Shown one piece after another: positions 11,881 to 20,039 of a stretch of DNA of 64,000 bases. The first letter of the stretch is position 1. Each line of letters starts with the position of its first letter. Position numbers and translations under genes: made by a program. The stretch lies in assembly GCF_000516985.1 (NCBI RefSeq), contig NW_006917092.1:4903924-4967923 (forward strand). Reading direction: 5' to 3'. Under the pieces are notes generated by a model. The model did no database searches and had not been told where the DNA came from. It worked only from the letters and a program-made list of their open reading frames with translations. This stretch comes from Pestalotiopsis fici W106-1. Its lineage: Eukaryota; Ascomycota; Sordariomycetes; Amphisphaeriales; Sporocadaceae.

Positions 11881-12865
11881 ATGCGTTCTTGGAACTTTTT
11901 TGAGAAAATTAGAAATCCCACGTTTGGTGCGGCGAAGACGTCAAAAAATGAGGACGAAAGTGAGTCACTTATCGAAAGCTCTCATAATGGGAGGGCTCCT
12001 TCCGGAACTAAAATAACGTTGATTGTTTCAATTTGTGTCATTAACGTTTTGATACTGTTTACTTCACTCTACCATTTTCATCTTGCAAGCAATCTTTGCC
12101 AAAGTGGAACGAGGCCGCTCCCCGGGTATCAAAATAATGACCTCAACACACTTTGGAAACAGTCCTCCAGCTACTGTAAGTCCACACCGGAGCCTACGCA
12201 TGCAACTCAGCTGACAACAGAATGCTTGGACAGCGCCCATACTGGACAAATTGGACCTGGGCATGGACCGCGTAATGTTTGAAGGGGCACTCCAAGACAA
12301 CACATCTATATGGCGCCAGACACCTTCACCTGAAGTGGATGCCGCTTGGGACTACATTACAACGGAGGGCATGGAAGCCGTTACAGCGCCAGCTGAAGAC
12401 GTGTTGCGCTCTGGAAAAAATGTCTCAATGAGTGTCAAAGTACCTACATCCTGGGGCCTCGGGGATGATGCATACCTGGCACAGATAGAGGTGTTTCATC
12501 AAATACACTGTCTGAACCAGCTGCGGAAGGAGGTTTATGCGGAGTACTATTTTACTTCTCCGGCCAACGACCTTCGAATCGGGCACCGGAATCACTGCAT
12601 TCATATGATACTCCAGGTTCTGATGTGTAACGCAGACACCGGTCTCATATTCCATAACTGGGTTCACAATAGTGACCTCCCAGCCCCCCAAACCAGAGCG
12701 TTCGCAGATTTCAACACAATCAAGAAGTGCAAGAACTTTGACAATATTCTCGACTGGGCTCGAGAGAAGGGGGTCAAAAATGTAAAAGATAAAATGATCC
12801 ATGATCTCACATATCCGCCAGGGGCTCCATTTTTAGCTGGAGATGGTTATATCATATCGCAATGA
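11881..12865 (+). CDS. UstYa-family (DUF3328) membrane oxidase, RiPP locus
   Basis: Two exons, 11881..12175 and 12234..12865; 308 aa. The 58-nt intron uses the downstream acceptor GACAG at 12233. The nearer CAG at 12220 would create an immediate stop, and the chosen site restores the family block SSSYSPILDKL. One membrane helix spans about residues 44-66. The UstYa body contains PSPEVDAAW, HQIHC (187-191) and HRNHC (216-220), all intact. The role is expected to be oxidative ring formation on a precursor peptide, as in ustiloxin-type pathways. It is the second classical UstYa paralogue here, and diverges from the first outside the motifs, which suggests they act at different positions rather than being recent duplicates. 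Confidence 0.87.
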
Positions 12866-13040
12866 TTTGATTAGGCGTGAGCAAAACAGAAAATTCTGGA
12901 GTGGTTATGAAGCTTTAGTATACGGCAGATCCATCACTTTATCAAGATTTACATCACTGCGCAAGACATATGATCTTCAGCGCCTAGTTGGATATATCTG
13001 GGAGGACGATCTCACACGACGTGAATTACGGAATCGTACA

Positions 13041-13124
13041 ATGGCTGCAGCCAACATCAACCATGCAGGCTTCCAGCGTTGACTTGATGTTATAGTGTCC
13101 ATCCTACGTGATTATGGACTTGAG
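13041..13124 (+). pseudogene. Possible broken first exon of the downstream kinase-fold gene
   Basis: An ATG at 13041 opens a frame that leads in phase through a GTGAGC...CTCGCAG intron (13125..13178) into the kinase-fold gene. It is interrupted by an in-frame TGA at 13080..13082. After the stop the frame continues LDVIVSILRDYGLE up to the donor. It may be a decayed exon or an untranslated leader. Confidence 0.4.
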
Positions 13125-13166
13125 GTGAGCCACCGCAAATCCCACTCAGCAGCTTGATCTAACGCC

Positions 13167-14463
13167 ATGCTCTCGCAGTCCGTATCTATAACACCCGTGG
13201 AATATTCGGAGCACTGTCCGTTTCCTTACAATAATTTCATATACATGATTCAGCTTTCCTCACCTATGGTATCATCGACATTCAGTGCCAGGAGTACACG
13301 TCCTGGAACTGCGGCGCCTCTAAACTCTAAGACAACAGTCTTCCGCCTCAGTAACCCATATGCGAATGATTTAAACAATGCAAATCGGGTAGAGAATGAA
13401 GTGGCTGCGCAATACCTCTACCGCCAACAACTCAGTGCAAGTCACCCAGAATTGGCGTCCTTGGTACCTACCATATATGCTCGGGAGCCAAGTCGATACC
13501 CAGAGATATCCGACGAGACGGGTTTCGGATGGACGATATGTGAACATATGCCAGGTACCAATCTTGATGCTCAGTTTGTCAAGATGGATCTTCCGAAGAA
13601 GTTGGAGGTGGTCAAGCAGATTGCAGGAATATTCGCAGCCTTCCAGAAAATTATTGTCCCGGAAGAGTTAAGAGGTCACTTCGGCGGTTTGACTTTCGAT
13701 GACTCGGGCCAAGTAGTCCGTGGGCAGATGTCCATTTGTCCCCCTGGGCCGTGGGAGGACTACACAGATCTGTGGGTTGCACGCCTACGCTGGCAACTGC
13801 ACAATGCCGACCAGAGCCCTGCGCTGAAGGGTTGGCAGGAGTGCGGTCTTCGTGATCGTATTGATAAGCTGTTGAATGGGAATGGGATCGCTAAGTGGAT
13901 GGAAAGGATAGACGTCACGCAGACCACACTGGCTCATGGTGACTTCAGTAAGTTGACAGATATGATCCATACTTCGAGTATCTTGGCTGATGATTATCAA
14001 AGCAATGAACAACATTCTATTTGACGACAGAAATCAACGCGTGACGGCCTTGCTGTACTTTGACTTTTCTTGTGTTACTCACCCTTCCCAGGACTTTTTC
14101 ACTGGTCTTTGGGATATTGGTGATGGGATGCGCCAAGATGACAGCAGGCTGCGTACTGCTATTCTGACAGGCGAATTTGACGATGCAGCCGAGGATTTTT
14201 CTCCCGATGCTAAGATCGATTGGGAAGTTTCCAAAGCTTGGGATAGTACGTTAGCTGTGCAAGGTGTCATTCGACCGTCTCTGATACTTGGAATTGATAA
14301 GTTGGAGACTCTTTGGGCATTGGAAGACGCAATCTGTCCTTCTAATCTCAGCCATGAATTCAAGATAGAGAGAACCAAGCGCAAGTTTCCAGGAAAGCTG
14401 GGGGAGATTATCAAGGCGGCTACAGATAAGCTGATTGCCACACTGAACGAGCTAGAGGCATAA
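13167..14463 (+). CDS. Aminoglycoside-phosphotransferase-like (APH/kinase-fold) protein
   Basis: Exons 13167..13947 and 14003..14463 (55-nt GTAAGT...CAAAG intron, in phase), 413 aa from the ATG at 13167. N-terminal lobe residues include VFRLSNPYANDLNNANRVENE. The hinge reads CEHMPGTNLDAQF, the catalytic loop AHGDF, and the metal-binding segment YFDFS, the layout of fungal APH-type proteins. Its substrate is unknown; related fungal proteins are common near secondary-metabolite genes and few are characterised. The start is uncertain: a homologous-looking upstream exon (13041..13124) contains a stop, so the protein begins at 13167 and lacks about 28 residues, or the gene is inactive. It sits between UstYa and peptidase genes of the RiPP locus. 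Kinase fold is confident, activity less so. Confidence 0.65.
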
Positions 14464-14996
14464 TCAGTAAAGACTGACAATCTACGACTAACGCCTTTTC
14501 CGGATCTTCTAATTATGTAACCTAGGGTGCGTTGCTAGTCTTGTGACAGGGACTGGTTCCTATCATGTCGCTTATTTGAAGCATCGGAAGTTGACGCACC
14601 AAACCACTGCGCTAGCTGAACAAAATTTGAAGCTCCACACTAGGAACTAGCCTAATAGTGGTTATATGGTACGGCGCAATAGAAGTACTATACATCATAG
14701 CCTACATTGAGTGACGGGGATGGCCATAACGCGTGTACTCTACATCCCGGCTCATATTGAGTGGATCGTTCCAACTGAGTCCATGGCAAGCCCTATGGAG
14801 ACTTAGTCCACCCTTGCCCGCGGTTGGAAAGTTATCATCACTGTAATGTTACCAGATGTCTCCCCCATCATATTGTTCATAAAAACATGTTAGCGAGCAG
14901 TGGTCAGGATGAAGGAAAGAAGACGAGAAAATTTCCCAGCGGCCCCCTCTGCCTTGACCTTATTGACTTGCACATCTCACGGTCTACCAATAAGCA
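14464..14996. other. Intergenic; contains MITE copy 3
   Basis: Promoter region of the S53 peptidase. The only recognisable feature is the short mobile element at 14590..14665. No ~70-bp array is present here, unlike before other cluster genes. Confidence 0.5.
14590..14665 (+). mobile_element. MITE-like short repeat, copy 3 (3' truncated)
   Basis: Third copy of the short element. It preserves the left end best (GTTGACGCACCAAACCACT) but loses the right end after AGTGGTTATATGG. Confidence 0.7.
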
Positions 14997-17141
14997 ATGA
15001 TGGCGAGCAATATGTTGGGAAAACTAGTTTGCATTCTCACGCTAGTCACGCTGGCGATGTCTATCACTTTCAGAAGTTTGGATTCTGGAATCGATGTTAC
15101 GTTGTTAACAGCACCTCCCGCCGACCACATGATCACGCTCTCCATTGGACTGACGATGAACAACATGGATGAACTGGACGAAAGACTCAAGGCGGTCTCG
15201 ACTCCAGGAAGTCCGCTCTATGGCAAATACCTTGACAAGCACGACATCGAATCTCTTTTCTTTCCATCAACTGATGCATACAAAAATGTCACTAGCTGGC
15301 GTAAGTAATATGCTTGTTTTTGATTTTCTTTCTTTAGTTGTTGCATTTCTTTTTTCTTACAGTTCGAAACATGCGACTCGGGGAGTCAAGAGTACATCGT
15401 TAGGTGTCTGATTTCCATTAAAGCAAAAGTTCAGCCTCCGATAATTAGTCAATAACATCCTGAAAGTAAAATGCTAATACTGAGATGTATAGTGCGAAGT
15501 AATGGTGTTGAGAAAATCTCACAGCAGGGATCGAGCATTAACTTTGCGACTACAGTCGCAAACGCGAACAAGTTACTCAACACCGAATTCGCCTACTATG
15601 ATATCGAAGGTGTGAAAAAACTTCGAACGAGGCAATATGATGTGCCTGATGAGGTGGCAGATCATATCAACCTAATTCACCCCACGACTTATTTTGGCAA
15701 ATCGAGATCCATGATGAATACAAGGGAACTGGTGCAGGTGTCTCAACGAGAGACGACACCGTCTTACTCTAATACGACAACCAATTGCTCCACCCTACTG
15801 CAACCATATTGTTTCCGCGACGCTTATGGCGTGGAGGACTATACTCCAGACGAAAACAGTGGCAGTCGTGTTGCATTTGGTAGTTTCCTAAACAATTCCG
15901 CACGTTTAGAGGATTTCCATTTATACCAAAATGCATACGGCATCCCAGAGTCAAATTTCTCTACGGAGATAATCAACGGAGGGTTGGATCACCAAGACAT
16001 CAACGGTAAAATCGGGGAAGCCAACCTCGACTCTCAACTACAGAGCGCAATGACGTATCCTCTCCCACAGATACAATATATCACCGGAGGAAAGCCACCA
16101 TTTGTTCCAAGTGTTATTACTCCTGACGAGGAAAGTAATACAAACGAGCCTTGGCTGGATTTTTACGAATTCTTAATAAACAAGACCAACGACCAGCTAC
16201 CACAGGTTATCTCGAACTCCTATGGCGAGGATGAACAGACAGTGCCACCCGAGTACGCTCGGCGGGTGTGTAACTTAATAGGTGTATTGGGGTTGCGTGG
16301 GATTTCTGTTCTCCAGTCCTCTGGGGATGGCGGAGTTGGAGTTCCGTGTATCTCGAATGATGGAAAGAACCACACTGAATTTTCACCGCAATTCCCCGCA
16401 TCCTGCCCCTGTAGGTAGAAGCTGAATCTCAAAGTCGCGGTGGCTTTTGTGTTCTTTGCTCTTGGTAATCCTTACTAACAGATTCTGATAGATGTCACAT
16501 CTGTCGGCGGTACTCAGTCCTGGGCTCCGGAGATTGGATGGTCCGGAAGCAGCGGCGGTTTCAGTAATTATTTTGCCCAACCTTGGTACCAAACGGGTGC
16601 TGTCAATACTTATTTGGACTCTGGCATCAACCTTGAGGCGAAGGAATATTACGAAGCCGGCGCATACGCAAATTTCTCGGGAAGGGCTTTCCCTGACATC
16701 TCGGCGCACAGCTATCACCCCAAGTACGTCCAATGATACCTTGCTTAGTCGAGTAAAGAAGAAACCTTGAAGCTGACATCACACAGCTATGCATTCTATA
16801 TAGCCGATGCCGCAGAAGAAGGAGCTGGAACATCGGCTGCCGCTCCCGTTGCAGCAGGAGTGATCGCTTTGCTGAACGACGCTAGACTCCGCGCTGGAAA
16901 ACCAACCATGGGGTTTCTTAACCCATTTCTTTACAGTCTTGAGATGGGCCCTCTCATTGACGTTACCTCAGGAACGTCAACAGGCTGTACTGGGACTACA
17001 GCGAGAACAGGGAAAGAAATTCCAGGTGCTGGTGTCATACCCAACGCGACGTGGAATAGTACGATTGGTTGGGATCCTGTGACTGGACTGGGCTTGCCAT
17101 ACTTCAAGGAGATGGTCAAGGTCGCTATGATGATTGTTTAA
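14997..17141 (+). CDS. Secreted S53 (sedolisin / tripeptidyl-peptidase) protease
   Basis: Exons 14997..15300, 15493..16410, 16492..16723, 16787..17141; 602 aa. Introns of 192, 81 and 63 nt preserve frame. The long first intron is fixed by family text SWL|RSNGVEKISQQGS across the junction. There is a hydrophobic signal peptide (about residues 6-22), a pro-domain, then the sedolisin catalytic residues: E277 and D281 in GEANLDSQ, oxyanion D380 in SSGDGG, and S501 in GAGTSAAAP. A C-terminal calcium-site region ends in GWDPVTGLG. Family enzymes remove tripeptides from N-termini or act as endopeptidases in acidic compartments. In this context it may trim Kex2-released repeats. Known dikaritin loci usually carry S41-type peptidases, so S53 here is unusual. 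Confidence 0.88.
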
Positions 17142-17720
17142 GTCGATGCATATCCCTAATATACAATAGACATACAGACAGGAGAATAATATCACTTTAT
17201 GAGGATCAAGGCATTTCAAGGAAAATAAGAAAGCTTGAGCCATGATGCAGTGATGTCTATTGCCATGAGAATATCAAGTGCCTAATTAGACCACGTGGTG
17301 AAAATAAAGATTTGTGTAGAATGGCTTCACCATCCAGATGGATTTCACTTCGTACACCAGGTGACGGCAAATAGATCTATATTCAACGTACCGTATAAAG
17401 GGAATCCTTCCCTTCGTATGATGGCCTGTAGATAACGCCTTCCGGCGTTCGCACACTATGGCTGTGGTGGCTAGCCAAACAGTCTATGCTATCTATCTAG
17501 ATACCGTCCTCGTACGAGACCGCAAATCCCATTATTCCAACAATTTGAAAGATTTATTACCAAATCCTTCACCCCGTTATACTGAAAGAATACGTCGAGG
17601 ACGTTGACTACGCGGTCTTGTTCGGGTCATGTGCGCATCAGCGTAATGGTCCCAGTATTTTGTGATAGTTTTACAAATATAGACCAGGTTGTATCAATCT
17701 CAAGGTCGGGATAATCACCT
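17142..17720. other. Intergenic, no assigned gene
   Basis: Spacer between the S53 gene and array C. No convincing reading frame or repeat. Confidence 0.45.
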
Positions 17721-18266
17721 CGTTATGTTAGTGGATTGCAAGACGCATGGATCTAGCAATCCTTACACCGGAACTATCGGTTCGAGCATTTATGATCTGA
17801 CGATGGATTGCAGCTGCATACGCTTAGCAACCACTGCACCAGAACTGTTGTTTCAAGCATTTATGATCTGACGATGGATTGCAGCTGCATACGCCTAGCA
17901 ACCACTGCACCGGTTGCTGGTTCAAGCATTTATGATCTGACAATGGATTGCAGCTGCATAGGGTTAGCAGCCACTGCACCGGAACTGTTGGTTCGATCAT
18001 TTATGATCTGACGATGGATTGCAGCTGCATAGGCCTAGCAACCACTGCACTGGTTGTTGGTTCGAGCATTTATGATCTGACGATGGATTGCAGCTGCATA
18101 GGGTTAGTGACCCCTGCACCGGAACTGTTGGTTCAAGTAGTTTCATAACATAACGGTGGATTGCAGGACGTATGAATCTAGCAAGCACTGTACTGGAATT
18201 ATCGGTTCGAGTAGTTTTATGATATGATTGCGGATTGCAGGACGTACTGTAACGGCACGGGACGGA
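17721..18266 (+). repeat. Tandem array C of the ~70-bp repeat
   Basis: About eight units of alternating 69 and 71 bp, the best preserved of the three arrays. Core blocks are GCATTTATGATCTGACGA, TGGATTGCAGCTGCATA, TAGCAACCACTGCACCGG and ACTGTTGGTTC. It ends with TAACGGCACGG like array A. It stops about 345 bp before the ATG of the repeat-peptide precursor. Reading frames of 60-67 codons run through it by chance. Confidence 0.85.
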
Positions 18267-18488
18267 ATTCATTGGTTGAATGGAACATCAGGGATTTAGT
18301 TTTTGAAATTTGTTAAACGTCTTGTTCCAATCAACGCTAGCTATACTGACGTTGAGTTTCATGCAGAACCTCGGTTACAATTATGCTGCTGTACTGGAAC
18401 ATTGTTGTTCGGACTTTGTGTATAGAGGTAGTGATTTAGATATCCAGGGCTAGAATCGTACCGCCCACTACGGTCGTGGCGTTAACTG

Positions 18489-18498
18489 TTATAAATAG
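18489..18498 (+). promoter_or_regulatory. TATA-like element of the precursor gene
   Basis: TTATAAATAG lies about 115 bp upstream of the precursor ATG at 18611, the only good TATA-type match in this promoter. A pyrimidine- and A-rich leader follows. Confidence 0.5.
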
Positions 18499-18610
18499 GA
18501 CTGTGCTGAATTTTGAAACCCTCCTACTATCCAAATATCTTCGCCTAATTCAAATTTCTCACAACTACCTTCTCTACGTCAAGAAACCTTTGGCCCATCA
18601 CCTTCTCATC

Positions 18611-18943
18611 ATGAAGCTCAATCTTTTAAACCTGGCCTTCGCTGTCCTGGCTGCGCCAGCCGCTACAATGCCTGTAGAGCATAGTACGAAGCCAGGCGAA
18701 GTACTTGCCGATAAATTTTTGCTTGGCAGCAGCTATAAACGTGAAGAGCCTTCAAGTAAGGTGGACGTAAAGAGGAACAACGAGGTCGATGCCGATGAGT
18801 ACGATCTCCGTTCTGCATGGGCCAAGAGGAACAACGAGGTCGACGCCGACGAGTACGATCTCCGTTCTGCATGGGCCAAGAGAAACAACGAGGTCGACGC
18901 CGACGAGTACGATCTGCGTTCCGCATGGGCCAAGAAGGATTAG
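18611..18943 (+). CDS. Candidate RiPP precursor, Kex2-processed, three 18-residue repeats
   Basis: Single exon, 110 aa, ATG at 18611. Residues 1-19 form a signal peptide (hydrophobic LLNLAFAVLAAPAA). A short leader follows with a first KR at 43-44 (SSYKREEP), then VDVKR just before the repeats. Next come three units of NNEVDADEYDLRSAWAKR; the last ends AKK followed by D and stop. KR pairs are Kex2 sites, so cleavage would release 16-residue pieces after basic residues are trimmed. This is the plan of ustiloxin-, asperipin- and epichloecyclin-type precursors (signal peptide plus Kex2-separated repeats holding the core). Each unit has one Tyr and one Trp, candidate sites for UstYa-type oxidation; core borders are inferred, not known. 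Two UstYa genes, an UstYa-like gene and an S53 peptidase lie within 10 kb. No product of this sequence is known to me. Confidence 0.82.
   Translation: MKLNLLNLAFAVLAAPAATMPVEHSTKPGEVLADKFLLGSSYKREEPSSKVDVKRNNEVDADEYDLRSAWAKRNNEVDADEYDLRSAWAKRNNEVDADEYDLRSAWAKKD
18776..18937 (+). repeat. Three in-frame 54-bp repeats encoding the peptide units
   Basis: Units 18776..18829, 18830..18883 and 18884..18937. Within the first 17 residues every base difference between units is synonymous (GAT/GAC, CTC/CTG, TCT/TCC). The only amino-acid change is the final R to K in unit 3. Confidence 0.9.
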
Positions 18944-19790
18944 TTCAACGTGGATTGAATATGCGCAAACTGAGACTGACACACTCGAGAATTAACGGCA
19001 CACGTTCAACTACATCTTTTTTTCTCATGTATGGCACGCAAACACGGTGGAGGTCGTACGAAGTATTTGTGTGATGAAAGTTTAAATGTAGAAACAGACG
19101 ATTCGTCTTGCATTTTCTTCATAGCTGTTGATTATAGTATCAATATCTACACATTCATTACTCTATTAGCAAACCGAGCTTGTTTCCTTTGATTTAATTG
19201 GTTGCTTCATTAAAGGGTCAGATCCTGAAAATACTCCCGCTGCAACATTGCACCAATAATAGGACGACGTAGTATCAGGTCTACCATCTTTTGTATATAG
19301 AGCTAGAAAGAGGCAGAAACTCAAAGTCACACAGTTATTGTCACTCGTGGCGACGGTCACGAAGGACGGGAGATCACAGACAGAAGGGGGGTTGGGTATG
19401 TAGCTGTACGTTGATTTTTCTGTTGTCTAATTCTTAATGATATTATGCTTAAGATGATGGGCCATGGCACTTCCAGAAGTTTAGTCAGGCTAGCTTCTCT
19501 TCGTGTAGTTAACTTACTATTTCTGATTTTACGATCGAAAGCAATGCTATATATACAATAGTCTTAGCTGTGGCGGAGAAGCAACGGAGGCAGGGTGGAA
19601 GATCTTTCTGCGCGCGGAATCAGAACGAAGAGCTCAGCAGAATGGCATATGAAAAAGGAAAGCCTCAGAATTTACTCAGAATTTACCTTGCTGAAGCGGG
19701 CGATAAGGCAGACCTGATATACTACCCGAGGCGTCTGTCTGCTGATTGACTTGTGCGAGCAGTCGCGCCATCGCATTTTGCTTGCTTTCC
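18944..19790. other. Downstream of precursor, no assigned gene
   Basis: Contains the precursor 3' region and a non-coding stretch; no convincing frame or repeat. Confidence 0.4.
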
Positions 19791-20039
19791 CTATATATTA
19801 ACGGTATGTGCACGTCGAATAGTCACTCCGAGTAGACAATAGGCCTCATCTTTTTCGTTCGTCATGTGGCGGCTATGAGCCCAAGCCAGGCGCTCATGGG
19901 GGGTAAATCGACTAAGAGCGGTTCCGCGCAGTGCATTTCTGTGAATCTTAGAGATGCTATAGATCCCACTTTTCAGCGATAATTTGTCACCCAAAAATCC
20001 GCCATCAACTAAGAAAAACTTAACTAAAGCTAGTGCCAA
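19791..20039 (-). pseudogene. HET-domain (heterokaryon incompatibility) gene relic
   Basis: A minus-strand frame resembles the part after the core HET domain of HET-E/NLR-like proteins: GFLGDKLSLKSGIYSISKIH, ALRGTALSRFTPHERLAWA and KDEAYCLLGV match the pattern where fungal proteins read ER(L/M)SWA...DxAYxLLGI. The homology breaks off after LLGV. Upstream on that strand (20040-20580) the sequence becomes AT-rich and TA-rich with many stops, as expected if it was silenced by repeat-induced point mutation. No intact gene remains. Confidence 0.65.

Noticed and set aside
15363..15404. Extra exon inside the first S53 intron
   Set aside because: It begins in frame but hits a stop, and the direct junction 15300/15493 restores the conserved family text.
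7836..18266. Possible CRISPR-like array
   Set aside because: Whole units diverge gradually with no constant repeat and unique spacers, and the genome is eukaryotic; these are tandem repeats.
17689..18272. Several 60-90 codon reading frames on both strands through array C
   Set aside because: They are products of the ~70-bp repeat, restart in each unit and have no start context; alternating 69/71-bp unit lengths break any common frame.
18663..18982. Minus-strand frames of 66-87 codons opposite the precursor repeats
   Set aside because: Mirror of the 54-bp coding repeats; no signal peptide, promoter or known motif.
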